Below are positions 16,606-25,618 of a stretch of 64,000 bases of DNA, piece after piece; position 1 is the stretch's first letter; every line of letters begins with the position of its first letter. Position numbers and translations under genes: made by a program. This DNA comes from an uncultured Ruminiclostridium sp. (GTDB taxonomy: Bacteria; Bacillota; Clostridia; Oscillospirales; Ruminococcaceae), in assembly GCA_949878745.1 (NCBI GenBank), contig CATLBH010000004.1, positions 40,193 through 104,192 on the forward strand, given 5' to 3'. The notes below the pieces were generated by a model. It did not search any database, was not told the DNA's origin, and worked only from the letters and a program-made list of their open reading frames with translations.

Positions 16606-17478
16606 TCAATAAAAAACAAACACCGCCGACAGCGCGAACCACTCTCTGAACCAATAAGAGGGAACCATATACCAAGGAGTAGCCGCGCACACGGAGGTAG
16701 TTTCAATACCCGCTTTTTCCGCCATAAGGCTGGCGCGGTACAAATGAAACCCGTCGGTGACCAATACGATTTCTTTCGCTTCAATTCCCATCTCCGAAAG
16801 AAGCTCCACGGAAAAAGCGATGTTTTCCTCCGTGCTTTCCGAGCCGTCCTCGATAAGTATCCTGTCCTCGCTTATCCCCATTTCCACAAGAGCGTCTTTC
16901 ATGACCTTTGCTTCCGAAACAGGCTCGTCCTCGCCCTGTCCCCCCGCCGTCACGCATATCAAATCCTCGTTCTCCGCAAGATAACCGTACGCCGCTTCAA
17001 TGCGGCGCCTTAACATAAGAGAGGGCTTCCCGCTTTTTTCCACCCTGCACCCCAACACGATAACCGCGTCGGGCTGTTTGGGCGCGTTGTATATTTCTTT
17101 TATCATAAGAGAAGAAAGAATTACCGCGTAAACGCAAAGCAGCCCTATAACCGAGCCGAAGGACACAATAAATACCTTTCCCGCTTTTTTCTTCCATAAG
17201 TAAGAAAGGAATTTTTTAACCTGCCCGAAAAACACGGTAATAAAGAGCAGAGCCAAGGACATAAACAGTCCGAAGAAAGCCCCTATATTGGTTATCCCCC
17301 TCGGCATCTGCCCCGCGAATATAAGAACGGCCGCCGCTCCCAAAAGAGCCAAAATTATCCGAAGCGCCGCCGCAAGGATTTTTTTCGTTTCTTTTATTTT
17401 CTTTTCCTCCGTTTTGTGGGAATTTTCCCCTCCGGTATTACTTTTCTTCCGTAAATATTCTCCAATATCCCGCAACAT
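16606..17478 (-). CDS. YdcF-family (DUF218) membrane protein
   Basis: 290 residues. After a short charged N-terminus there are three hydrophobic segments (about residues 33-55, 63-85 and 100-125), then a DUF218 domain: PDAVIVLGCRV at about 137-147, LMLRRRIEAAYGYL, VTAGGQGEDEPVSEAKVMK, EDGSESTEENI and VTDGFHLYRASLMAEKAG. DUF218 proteins such as SanA/ElyC act on or near envelope lipid carriers; the exact reaction is unresolved. The chosen start overlaps the end of pgsA by 41 bases, so a downstream start is possible. It ends with a weakly hydrophobic C-terminal segment. Confidence 0.82.
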   Translation of the reverse strand: MLRDIGEYLRKKSNTGGENSHKTEEKKIKETKKILAAALRIILALLGAAAVLIFAGQMPRGITNIGAFFGLFMSLALLFITVFFGQVKKFLSYLWKKKAGKVFIVSFGSVIGLLCVYAVILSSLMIKEIYNAPKQPDAVIVLGCRVEKSGKPSLMLRRRIEAAYGYLAENEDLICVTAGGQGEDEPVSEAKVMKDALVEMGISEDRILIEDGSESTEENIAFSVELLSEMGIEAKEIVLVTDGFHLYRASLMAEKAGIETTSVCAATPWYMVPSYWFREWFALSAVFVFY

Positions 17479-18013
17479 AAATCACGCCGCTTATTATGGT
17501 CAGCAAAGTGCTTATAACCATAAGCACGTCGGAAACCGTACCCACGGGAAAACCTTCGTCCAATATCACGATATTCTCCGTAAAAATGTGCATGGCCGTT
17601 ATAATAGAGACGGACACCATGGTGACGGCGGTTTTGACCTTTCCCCAAGGACCCGCGGCTATAACGGTGTGTTCCTTTCCGCCCGCCGCGGCCAATCTTA
17701 AGGCGGATACCATAAATTCTCTCGCTATTATTATTATAACCAAAAAAGAATAAGTCCATTTTAGCTCAACCATACAAATCAGAGCGGAGGACACCAGAAC
17801 TTTATCCGCGAGAGGATCCAAAAATTTACCCAAATTGGTGACAAGACCCCTTTTTCTCGCTATCTTCCCGTCTATCATATCGGTGACGGAGGCGGCTATA
17901 AAAATGATCAGAGCCCAAAGATAGTTAAAGGGTATATCGGTAACTATCATAAATACCACATAAAACGGTACGGCAAAAGCTCTCGCTATCGTAAGCTTAT
18001 TTGGGAGGTTCAC
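17438..18013 (-). CDS. pgsA: CDP-diacylglycerol--glycerol-3-phosphate 3-phosphatidyltransferase
   Basis: 191 residues, with a GTG start backed by AAAGGAG 8 bases upstream. This membrane enzyme makes phosphatidylglycerol phosphate. The CDP-alcohol phosphatidyltransferase motif DG-x2-AR-x8-G-x3-D-x3-D is visible as DMIDGKIARKRGLVTNLGKF then LDPLADK. N-terminal LPNKLTIARAFAVPF is also typical. It lies downstream of rimO and recA-recX, a gene order common in Firmicutes. Confidence 0.93.
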   Translation of the reverse strand: MNLPNKLTIARAFAVPFYVVFMIVTDIPFNYLWALIIFIAASVTDMIDGKIARKRGLVTNLGKFLDPLADKVLVSSALICMVELKWTYSFLVIIIIAREFMVSALRLAAAGGKEHTVIAAGPWGKVKTAVTMVSVSIITAMHIFTENIVILDEGFPVGTVSDVLMVISTLLTIISGVIYVAGYWRIFTEEK

Positions 18014-18049
18014 GTCAGATTCTCCTTTTTCACAGTCATTGCCCGACGG

Positions 18050-19375
18050 CTATATTTTCTTTCCGATAAGATTGTTTTCCACGGAGTCGGTGATTTCAAC
18101 ATTGACAAATTCGCCCGTTTTAAGTCCCTTGCCTTTAAAATAGATCATTCCGTCGATTTCCGGAGCCAGCATATAATTTCTTCCGAAATACATCTCGAAA
18201 TAGCGGTCATAGCCCTCCACCACCGTTTCGTAAACCTTTCCGATCAGCTCCGCACAGCGGTGAGACACCCGCATTTCCTGCTGCTCGTTTATAATCTCGG
18301 CGCGGTGCTCCTTTTCCGATTTGGGCATTTGGTTGGGCATCTCGGCGGCGGGGGTTCCATCCTCTTCGGAATAGGCGAAACAGCCCAGATGTTCAAAATT
18401 AACGCTGTTGACAAATTCCGCCAGCTCGGTAAACTTTTCCTCCGTCTCTCCCGGAAAGCCCGTTATCAAGGTGGTGCGCAGCACTATGTCGGGCATCTTG
18501 TTCCTGAGCTTGGCGAATAAATCCCAAAGGCTCTGCTCGTCTCCCGAACGGTTCATTGCCCTTAAAATATCGCGGTTACAGTGTTGAATCGGGACGTCGA
18601 TATAGTGAAGAATCTTTTCCTGTCTCACCATGGTGTCTATCAGCTCGTCGGTTATTCTTTCGGGATAACAGTACAAAAGCCTTATCCACTTAATGCCCTC
18701 GATTTCGCATATCCTGTCAAGCAGCTCAGGAAGCTTAAGCTCTCCGTAAATGTCCAGCCCGTAGCGGGTAGTGTCCTGAGCTATCACAACCAGTTCCTTT
18801 ACCCCAAGGGCGGCCAGCTTTTTCACTTCCTCCAGTATGTTTTCCATAGGACGGCTTCTGAATCCGCCTCTTATATAAGGTATGGCACAGTAGGAGCAGC
18901 GGTTATCACAGCCGTCGGCGATTCTCAGATAAGCGTAGTGAGGCATAGTGGACAAAAGTCTGTCCCCCTCAAGATTATATTCACCAAGTGGACTGTTCAT
19001 TATAACTCTTTTATCCGCCAGTACCTTGTTTATCGCTTTGACGATATCTCCGTTGCGGCCCAAGCCTATCACGCCGTCTATTTCCGGGAATTCCTCATCC
19101 ATTTGACGAGGATAGCGCTGAGCCAGACAGCCGGTTACTATTATCTTTTTATTTATGCCGTCCGCCTTGCGGTTTATGGCTTCCATTATCTCTTCAATGG
19201 CTTCCTCTTTGGCGGACTGAATAAAACCGCAGGTATTTATTACCACAACGTCGGCAAGCCCCGCCTCCTCCACCAACTTAAACCCCGCCTTATGTATCTT
19301 GTCCATCATTATTTCGGCGTCGCACTGATTTTTGGGGCAGCCTAAGGAAACCATTCCCACTTTTATTTCTTTCAT
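18050..19375 (-). CDS. rimO: Ribosomal protein S12 methylthiotransferase RimO
   Basis: 441 residues, full length. It adds a methylthio group to the conserved aspartate of ribosomal protein S12, using radical SAM chemistry. Domains: N-terminal UPF0004 with its three cluster cysteines (SLGCPKNQCDAE, NTCGF, VTGCLAQ), the radical SAM motif CDNRCSYC (about residues 155-162) and a C-terminal TRAM domain. The SLGCPKN opening distinguishes RimO from MiaB. Confidence 0.93.
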   Translation of the reverse strand: MKEIKVGMVSLGCPKNQCDAEIMMDKIHKAGFKLVEEAGLADVVVINTCGFIQSAKEEAIEEIMEAINRKADGINKKIIVTGCLAQRYPRQMDEEFPEIDGVIGLGRNGDIVKAINKVLADKRVIMNSPLGEYNLEGDRLLSTMPHYAYLRIADGCDNRCSYCAIPYIRGGFRSRPMENILEEVKKLAALGVKELVVIAQDTTRYGLDIYGELKLPELLDRICEIEGIKWIRLLYCYPERITDELIDTMVRQEKILHYIDVPIQHCNRDILRAMNRSGDEQSLWDLFAKLRNKMPDIVLRTTLITGFPGETEEKFTELAEFVNSVNFEHLGCFAYSEEDGTPAAEMPNQMPKSEKEHRAEIINEQQEMRVSHRCAELIGKVYETVVEGYDRYFEMYFGRNYMLAPEIDGMIYFKGKGLKTGEFVNVEITDSVENNLIGKKI

Positions 19376-19454
19376 TTTCTCACGTTTCTTTCCTGTATTG
19401 ATTTATTGCATTGTAACACAAACACGGTATTATGTCAAGTTCCGTTAGAACGCA

Positions 19455-19490
19455 GCTTAAAAAAGCTGTCGGAATTGCGAAGCAATTCCG
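19455..19490 (-). terminator. Terminator after recX
   Basis: On the minus strand, CGGAATTGC-ttc-GCAATTCCG follows the recX stop directly; an ACAGC-TTTTTT tract comes next. Confidence 0.7.
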
Positions 19491-19493
19491 AGG

Positions 19494-20012
19494 TTATAAC
19501 TCGTCTTCTTCCTCTTCCGCCTGACGGCGGAGCACCGTCAGCACGGCTTCCTTAATCTCGGAAAAACCGTAACCCCTTCTTGCGAGAGCGGCGGCGGTAC
19601 GGCGGCGGTCGTCCTTGTCCTGTATCCGATCGGAATATTTTTTTTCGATAAGGGCGACAAGCTGATCCGAATAATCCTCTTTTTCGTATTCCGACAAGGC
19701 TTCCTCCGCGTCAAGATCGCTTACCCCTTTTCGCCTCATTTCGCTTTTGGCGCGGCAGGCTCCGTATTTTTTCCCCTTAATCAGCGACGAAGCCAGCTTT
19801 CTGGCGTATTCCTCATCATTCAGAAAGCCGTAATTTTTCATATCCTCTATCACCCGCTCGGCGGTGTCGTTTGAGTAATTGTTAAGGAGCTTTTCCTTAA
19901 GCGCCTTTGAGGAATAGTCGCGGCTTCCTAAAAGGTACATGGCTCTTTTTCTGGCGCGGCTGTATTCGGAGCTGTACTCCAGCTCCGTTTCATCTTCGTT
20001 GAATAAACTCAT
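19494..20012 (-). CDS. recX: RecX regulatory protein
   Basis: 172 residues, with GGAG about 10 bases before the ATG. It is located 17 bases after recA. Three-helix repeats typical of RecX are visible: ARKRAMYLLGSRDYSSKALKEKL, VIEDMKNYGFLNDEEYARKL, and the later ALARRGYGFSEIKEAVLTVL. RecX binds RecA filaments and inhibits strand exchange. The recA coupling supports the call. Confidence 0.9.
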   Translation of the reverse strand: MSLFNEDETELEYSSEYSRARKRAMYLLGSRDYSSKALKEKLLNNYSNDTAERVIEDMKNYGFLNDEEYARKLASSLIKGKKYGACRAKSEMRRKGVSDLDAEEALSEYEKEDYSDQLVALIEKKYSDRIQDKDDRRRTAAALARRGYGFSEIKEAVLTVLRRQAEEEEDEL

Positions 20013-20029
20013 TTTAACTCAGTCTCCGT

Positions 20030-21310
20030 TTAGTCCCCGTCTATTTCGTCAATGGAAAATTCCTCAAAATCCTCTTCGGCCTCGATCACCACCGTTTTTT
20101 TGGATTTTTTGGGAGAAGCCTTCGACCCGCTCTTTTTAGCCGGAGCTTCCTCGGTCTCGGGAGCAGCGGAATTGTCGGAAGCGTCGGGCGACTGTGCCTC
20201 TCCGTCGGCGGGAGGAGCCTCGCCGGTCTCTCCCATATCGTCGTCTCCGCCGCTGAGAAGGGTTTTGAACAAAGCGTCCGCCTGATCTCTTATTTTAACC
20301 TCCACCTCGGCGCGTATATCATCGTTTTCGGTGAGCCACTTTTTTACGCTTTCGCGCCCCTGTCCTATTTTCATATCGTTGTAGCTGAACCATGAGCCGG
20401 ATTTTTTGATAATTTTCAATTCGACTCCCATATCTATGATTTCGCCCATTTTGCTTATTCCCTGACCGTAAATCATATCGAATTCACAGGATTTAAAGGG
20501 CGGGGCCACTTTGTTTTTCACAACCTTGCATTTGGTGCGGGAGCCTATGATCTTGTCCCCGTCCTTTATCGGCTCGCCCCTTCTTACCTCGATTCTGACC
20601 GAGGCGTAGAACTTAAGGGCGCGTCCTCCGGGGGTGGTTTCGGGGTTTCCGTAAATTACGCCTATTTTTTCGCGTATCTGGTTTATGAATATGGCCACCG
20701 TGTCGGATTTGGAAATAACGGCGGTGAGCTTTCTCATGGCGGCGGACATAAGCCTTGCCTGTACTCCCACAAAGCTGTCGCCCATTTCCCCGTCTATTTC
20801 CGCCTTAGTTACCATTGCGGCTACCGAATCCAACACTATGATGTCGATGGCGCCGGAGCGTACAAGGGCTTCGATTATCTCAAGAGCCTGTTCGCCCGTG
20901 TCGGGCTGGGACACGATAAGCTGATCCACGTCTACCCCCAATTGTCTCGCGTAAATGGGGTCGAGAGCGTGTTCCACGTCAATAAACGCGGCCGTGCCGC
21001 CTTTTTTTTGCGCTTCGGCCACGGCGTGAAGCGAAACGGTGGTTTTACCGCCCGATTCGGGGCCGTAAATCTCCACTATTCTTCCCTTAGGGAGCCCGCC
21101 TATTCCCAAGGCCAGGTCAAGCCCCAGCGAACCCGTAGACACGGCCTCGACGTTGAGCTTTGCCTTCTGATTGCCCATTATCATAACGGAGCCTTCGCCG
21201 AAGGTTTTGACTATGTAGGCTATGGCCGAATCCAATGCCTTCTTCTTTTCCTCGGGCGTGTTGGCTTTTACAAATACTTTTTTGGGGGTATTGGAGGATG
21301 ATTTTGCCAT
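20030..21310 (-). CDS. recA: Recombinase RecA with extended acidic/basic tail
   Basis: 426 residues from the ATG at 21310, preceded by GAAAGGA; an upstream in-frame ATG at 21352 has no ribosome binding site. Motifs: Walker [10 protein letters not shown], Walker [10 protein letters not shown]2 loop region with the [11 protein letters not shown] strand. The family core ends near residue 345. About 70 further residues form an unusual tail: an acidic, Pro/Ala/Ser-rich stretch, then a Lys/Ser patch ([14 protein letters not shown]), then a strongly acidic end (EEDFEEF-IDEIDGD). C-terminal acidic tails modulate DNA access in RecA; the internal basic patch is less usual. Confidence 0.95.
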   Translation of the reverse strand: MAKSSSNTPKKVFVKANTPEEKKKALDSAIAYIVKTFGEGSVMIMGNQKAKLNVEAVSTGSLGLDLALGIGGLPKGRIVEIYGPESGGKTTVSLHAVAEAQKKGGTAAFIDVEHALDPIYARQLGVDVDQLIVSQPDTGEQALEIIEALVRSGAIDIIVLDSVAAMVTKAEIDGEMGDSFVGVQARLMSAAMRKLTAVISKSDTVAIFINQIREKIGVIYGNPETTPGGRALKFYASVRIEVRRGEPIKDGDKIIGSRTKCKVVKNKVAPPFKSCEFDMIYGQGISKMGEIIDMGVELKIIKKSGSWFSYNDMKIGQGRESVKKWLTENDDIRAEVEVKIRDQADALFKTLLSGGDDDMGETGEAPPADGEAQSPDASDNSAAPETEEAPAKKSGSKASPKKSKKTVVIEAEEDFEEFSIDEIDGD

Positions 21311-21402
21311 TGAAATGTTCCTTTCATATTTAAATATTTTTGGGGGAGCCAACGCTCCCGAATCAAACGCGGTATATTATTCGGTTAAAACCGTGATTAT
21401 CA

Positions 21403-21437
21403 GTTAAGTTAAGATAAGCTAAGATAAGATAAGCTAA
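21403..21437. repeat. Short tandem TAAGATAAGC-type repeat
   Basis: GTTAAGTTAAGATAAGCTAAGATAAGATAAGCTAA is built of 5-10 base units, between prmC and recA. It may be a replication-slippage site in the recA leader. A GGGAGC/GCTCCC hairpin lies closer to the recA start (about 21343-21358). Confidence 0.6.
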
Positions 21438-21451
21438 AAACGGAATCGGTA

Positions 21452-22327
21452 TTACACCGCCGTCGGGGAAAGCTTTCCGAAAACCACTCTGCCCAGTTTA
21501 TTATAATCCTTTATTATCCCACAGCAAAAGCCTTCCTTTTCCATCAAGCTTTTTACCGCCTCCGCCTGACCGTCTCCCGTCTCAACTATAAATTCGCCCT
21601 TTTCCGAAAGGCGCTCCTTCCATATGCCGAAGATTACGCGATAAAAGTCGAGTCCGTCCGAACCGCCGAACAAGGCGATTTCCGGCTCGTGCCTGACTTC
21701 CTTCTGAAGCGTCTCCATCTCGCGGGCGGTGAGATAGGGAGGATTGGCTGTAATAATGTCGCATTTTTCGGGAAGCCTGTCCAGAAGCTCCCTGTCTGGT
21801 TCAATAACGTTCCCGAGAAAAGCGGTGACCTTATCCTCTGTTTCGTTAAGGATAATGTTTTCGTTAAAATATTCCAGAGCCTTTTCGCTTATATCGATCC
21901 CGCAGCAGACGGCGCCTGTTGTTTTCGCCAGGGCTATGGGAATACAGCCGCTTCCAGTACAAAGGTCTATTACCGTCCCGACGCGGGAATCGGTCTCCGC
22001 TATTTCCTTAAGCCCGGAAACGGCTTTTTCCGCCAGAAGCTCGGTTTCGGGCCGCGGAATAAGAACGCCCTCTCCCACATGAAAGGTGAAGCCGTAAAAA
22101 TCCCATTCCCCGAGTATATATTGAAGAGGCTCGCCTTTTGTCCGCCGCATGGCCGCGTTTATCGCCTTTTCCGCCTTTTGCGGATTGATTTCGCCGTCGG
22201 GGGCAAGAATAAGGCGGTCAAGCTTCAAGACCCATTTCATTATCTGGTCTGTTTCAAAAACGGCGGAGGGATTGCCGCTTTGCTCCAGAATCGTACGGAG
22301 CTTTTTTTTAAGCATTAAGCTTACCAT
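21452..22327 (-). CDS. prmC: Peptide chain release factor N5-glutamine methyltransferase PrmC
   Basis: 291 residues. It methylates the GGQ glutamine of release factors RF1/RF2 using SAM. The SAM-binding motif I is VIDLCTGSGCIPIAL, and the catalytic NPPY motif is present (TANPPYLTAREM). An N-terminal helical domain (residues about 1-85) is typical. Its start overlaps the stop of the yqhQ-like gene by 7 bases, so the two are probably cotranscribed. This prmC-yqhQ pairing is common in Firmicutes. Confidence 0.92.
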   Translation of the reverse strand: MVSLMLKKKLRTILEQSGNPSAVFETDQIMKWVLKLDRLILAPDGEINPQKAEKAINAAMRRTKGEPLQYILGEWDFYGFTFHVGEGVLIPRPETELLAEKAVSGLKEIAETDSRVGTVIDLCTGSGCIPIALAKTTGAVCCGIDISEKALEYFNENIILNETEDKVTAFLGNVIEPDRELLDRLPEKCDIITANPPYLTAREMETLQKEVRHEPEIALFGGSDGLDFYRVIFGIWKERLSEKGEFIVETGDGQAEAVKSLMEKEGFCCGIIKDYNKLGRVVFGKLSPTAV

Positions 22328-23316
22328 TTATCTTCCCGCCCCTCTTCGCCTTTTTCGGGAAGCACGGGAGTAATGGCGGCAATGGCGCATTCTATCTGCC
22401 CCTCGTTCGGCTCCCTTGTGGTAAGCCTCTGAAGAGCAAGCCCGGGCGCGGAGATTATTCTCGTAAATATATTGTCATACCTTCCCGCCAGCTTTATCAG
22501 TTCATAACTTATTCCCACCACCGGCGGAAGGAGCAGTATCTTGCACGCCGCCCTCATCAGATCGGCAACAAATTTTCCCACGCCGAACCATATAACAAAC
22601 TGTTCGCTGTTTACGGGAACCAAAGTGGTTACCAGAATGCTTATTGCCAGCACCAGAAATATAAAGCTGGTGCCGCAGCGGGGGTGAAAACGTATGTGTT
22701 TTTTCACGTTTTCCACCGTCAGCTCTTCTCCCGCTTCATAAGCGGCTATGGTTTTATGCTCCGCTCCGTGATATTCGTATGTTCGGCGGATATCCTTTAT
22801 AAGCGTCGTCAGCCAAAGGTAAAGGATATAGATGAGTATCTTGATGACCCCCTCGAAAAGCGAACGGAACGGGGAGATATCCCTGCCGCCGAAAAGCGCC
22901 TGAACCCACGTGAAAAGCCATGTGGGCAAGAATATAAACAAAAGCACCGCCAGTCCCACTCCAAAAACGGCTCCCACTGCGGAAACCACGGATATTATGC
23001 TTTTTCCGAAGGTTTTTTCCAGCCATTTTTCAAATTTCGACGGCTCTTCGTCCTCCATATAACCCGATTTTTCCATGGATTTGTTCATGTATTTCATGCC
23101 TTCCTTAAGCTGTATGACAAAATTGAATATTCCCCTCAAAAAAGGAATCTTTTGATACAGCTTCCTTTCGGGAATATCCTCGCACTCCGTCTCTATTTCA
23201 CCGTTTTTGTTCCGCACGGCCATAGCGACTTTTTTGGTTCCTTTCATCATAATGCCTTCTATCAGCGCTTGTCCCCCGATAATGGTGCGAAGTACTGGTT
23301 TTTCTCTTTTTGACAT
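22321..23316 (-). CDS. DUF1385 (YqhQ-like) membrane protein
   Basis: 331 residues. The family signature IGGQALIEGIMMKG (residues about 14-27) opens the protein. Four or so hydrophobic segments follow (about 115-145, 160-180, 220-240 and 250-280), with conserved YEYHGAEHKTI-YE and RFHPRCGTSF motifs between them. The many conserved His, Glu and Cys residues suggest a metal-dependent membrane function, which is not established. It has GAAAGGAA upstream and is coupled to prmC. Confidence 0.88.
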   Translation of the reverse strand: MSKREKPVLRTIIGGQALIEGIMMKGTKKVAMAVRNKNGEIETECEDIPERKLYQKIPFLRGIFNFVIQLKEGMKYMNKSMEKSGYMEDEEPSKFEKWLEKTFGKSIISVVSAVGAVFGVGLAVLLFIFLPTWLFTWVQALFGGRDISPFRSLFEGVIKILIYILYLWLTTLIKDIRRTYEYHGAEHKTIAAYEAGEELTVENVKKHIRFHPRCGTSFIFLVLAISILVTTLVPVNSEQFVIWFGVGKFVADLMRAACKILLLPPVVGISYELIKLAGRYDNIFTRIISAPGLALQRLTTREPNEGQIECAIAAITPVLPEKGEEGREDKW

Positions 23317-23366
23317 TTTTTATAACCGTTCCTTTCCTGATTAGGAAGTGTTTTTAAAGATTTAAG

Positions 23367-24809
23367 TTATTTTGTCCCCTCGTCAGCTTTTTTCTGTATG
23401 GTGGGCAAGGTGATTATAACGGTGGTTCCCTCCCCAAGCTCACTTTCTATTTCCAGCTTTCCCGAATGAAGCCCCACCAGCTCGTCGGCCACCGCGAGGC
23501 CGATTCCCGACCCTCTTACGGTGTTGTTGGCCTTGTAAAACCGATTCTTTACCTTGGGAAGATCCTCCGCGCTGATTCCGCAGCCGTTGTCCGCCACCCT
23601 TATTTCCACGGAATTTTCTTTAAGAACGGCTTCTACGTTCACAACACCGTCGTTTCCCGTATACTTCACCGCGTTGTCGATTATATTGAGAAACACCTGT
23701 TTCAGCCTGTTCTTGTCCCCGAAGATCATCGCCACGCCCTCGGGCTCGTGATAGTTTATAATGGTGCCGTTTTTTGCGGCTCTTTGAGTATATATAAGAA
23801 CCGCGTCCGCCAGCTCAGCAAGAATGTCTATATTATCCTTCTGGAGCATAAGGCGATTGTTCTGAATCCTCGAAAAGTCCAGAAGCTCTTCGACCATTGA
23901 GGAAAGACGCTCCGTTTCCGTGGTAATAACTCGCATTCCTTTTATAAGAGTTTCCGCGTTCCTCATTTCCAGTATGGTTTCGCTCCAGCCCTTGATGGCG
24001 GTAAGAGGCGTTCTCAGCTCGTGAGATACGGAGCTTATGAAATCGTTTTTTATCTTTTCGCTGTTGGCCAGCTCGTCCGCCATATAGTTGAAGGCCGTAC
24101 ACAGCTCGCCCAGCTCGTCGTTCCGCTCAAAGTCTATATGCTCGGAAAAATCCCCTTTAGCCAGCTTTCGGGCAGAATTAACCATTTTTCTTATGGGCAG
24201 TATAATGGAGCGCACAAAATAAAGCCCGATGATAAGCACCAATATCAGAACAAACGCCCCTAACGCCGCCGTGCCCAAGCTTAAGCGGGCAAGCTGCATA
24301 TCCACTCCCTCAAGGCTTGTCATAACTCTTACGGCGCTGTAATTTTCGTCCCTTGAATCGGCGCTGATAAGTACCGATACCGCCATGTATTTTTCGTTGA
24401 CGGAGCTTCTGCTGAGAGTCCCCACATATTCTCCCGTGCCGTCGGGACTTTTCAGAGCCGCCGTATAGTCGGGCATTTCCTCTTCCACGTCGGGGGAAAA
24501 GCCGCTGCTGGAAATGGCGATATTCCCGTTTCGGTCTATTGCCATCAGCTCCATCAGCGCTTTTTTGTCAAAGTGCTCCACCGTGGAGCGAAGCTCTTCG
24601 GAATAATCGGAAGAGGAATTTTCATAAAACCTTGTGAGCACGCCGCGTATTATATTGGCCTCGGAGCGCAGATAGCGGCTTACCGAGCTGTAATAATAGT
24701 TGCGGGCGAAAAAATACACCCCCACTATTACCACAAGCAATATCACCGCGATTATTCCGAAGCTGTTTATAAACCAGCGGGTGGCTATACTTTTTCGTTT
24801 TGCGGCCAT
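23367..24809 (-). CDS. Membrane sensor histidine kinase (HAMP-HisKA-HATPase)
   Basis: 480 residues. The order is: transmembrane helix (about 12-34), extracellular sensor of about 140 residues, second helix (about 180-203), HAMP linker, HisKA with H-box FISSVSHELRTPLTAIKG (His about 266), then HATPase with N-box NIIDNAVKY, G1 DNGCGI and G2 GSGIGLAVADEL. It phosphorylates the response regulator encoded 20 bases upstream (24830-25522). No PAS domain is seen. The signal is unknown; the upstream lipoprotein and membrane protein may be part of the sensory set. Confidence 0.92.
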   Translation of the reverse strand: MAAKRKSIATRWFINSFGIIAVILLVVIVGVYFFARNYYYSSVSRYLRSEANIIRGVLTRFYENSSSDYSEELRSTVEHFDKKALMELMAIDRNGNIAISSSGFSPDVEEEMPDYTAALKSPDGTGEYVGTLSRSSVNEKYMAVSVLISADSRDENYSAVRVMTSLEGVDMQLARLSLGTAALGAFVLILVLIIGLYFVRSIILPIRKMVNSARKLAKGDFSEHIDFERNDELGELCTAFNYMADELANSEKIKNDFISSVSHELRTPLTAIKGWSETILEMRNAETLIKGMRVITTETERLSSMVEELLDFSRIQNNRLMLQKDNIDILAELADAVLIYTQRAAKNGTIINYHEPEGVAMIFGDKNRLKQVFLNIIDNAVKYTGNDGVVNVEAVLKENSVEIRVADNGCGISAEDLPKVKNRFYKANNTVRGSGIGLAVADELVGLHSGKLEIESELGEGTTVIITLPTIQKKADEGTK

Positions 24810-24829
24810 TTTATTTTCCTTTTACAGCA

Positions 24830-25522
24830 TTACAGCGTCCACTTATACCCGTAGCCCCAAACCGTCTGTATATACGCGGGGGAGGAAGGATCGTCCTCTA
24901 TTTTCATTCTTAAGCGCCTTACGTTAACGTCCACGATTTTATCGTCGCTGAAAAATTCGTCGTGCCATACCTTTCGGAGTATGGTGTTTCTGTCCAGCGC
25001 TATTCCCGAATTCTGTATGAAATATTCCAGAAGGCCGTATTCTATCTGGGTCAGATCTATAGGCGATCCGTTCTTTTTTACGCTTCGGCTCTGAACGTCC
25101 AGGGTGAAAGGTCCCGCCTTTACAACTTTTCCTCCCCCCGACTGTTCATAGGAGTTTATTCGGCGGTACATAGCGTCAACTCTCGCCACAAGCTCGGAGG
25201 GGGAAAAGGGCTTTGTGATATAATCGTCCGCTCCGCTTGTCAGCCCCTCTATTTTATCGGTTTCCTGGCTTTTGGCGGTGAGCATTATTATACCTATTTT
25301 TCCGTCGCTTTCGCGAATCTTGCGGCACACCTCCACCCCGCTTATCCCCGGCATCATTATGTCAAGAATCGCGGCGGAGAAATCCCCCTTGGAGAATTCC
25401 TCAAGAGCCTTTTCGCCGCAGTCCGCGCCCGTCACCTCATAGCCGGCGCTTTTAAGGTTTATTATCACGAAGTCGCGAATCGCGTCTTCGTCCTCGCATA
25501 CTAATACTTTTTTATTGGGCAT
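24830..25522 (-). CDS. OmpR/PhoB-family response regulator
   Basis: 230 residues with GAAAGGA before the ATG. The receiver domain has the acidic pair (CEDED, residues 9-13), the phospho-acceptor Asp in AILDIMMPG (about residue 54) and the conserved Lys in ITKPFSP (about 104). The C-terminal winged helix ends with RRLRMKIEDDPSSPAYIQTV then WGYGYKW, diagnostic of the OmpR/PhoB class. Partner kinase directly downstream. Confidence 0.94.
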   Translation of the reverse strand: MPNKKVLVCEDEDAIRDFVIINLKSAGYEVTGADCGEKALEEFSKGDFSAAILDIMMPGISGVEVCRKIRESDGKIGIIMLTAKSQETDKIEGLTSGADDYITKPFSPSELVARVDAMYRRINSYEQSGGGKVVKAGPFTLDVQSRSVKKNGSPIDLTQIEYGLLEYFIQNSGIALDRNTILRKVWHDEFFSDDKIVDVNVRRLRMKIEDDPSSPAYIQTVWGYGYKWTL

Positions 25523-25618
25523 ATGCCGAATCCTTTCAAATACATTTTTGCCGCAGCAAATTTATTGCTCATTTTTAGCTTATTTTCGCCTTTATATCTT
25601 GTTTTTTCGGTGGGCACT

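Noticed and set aside
21311..21451. LexA/SOS operator in front of recA
   Set aside because: I found no convincing GAAC-N4-GTTC type box; only the tandem TAAGATAAGC units and small hairpins are present.
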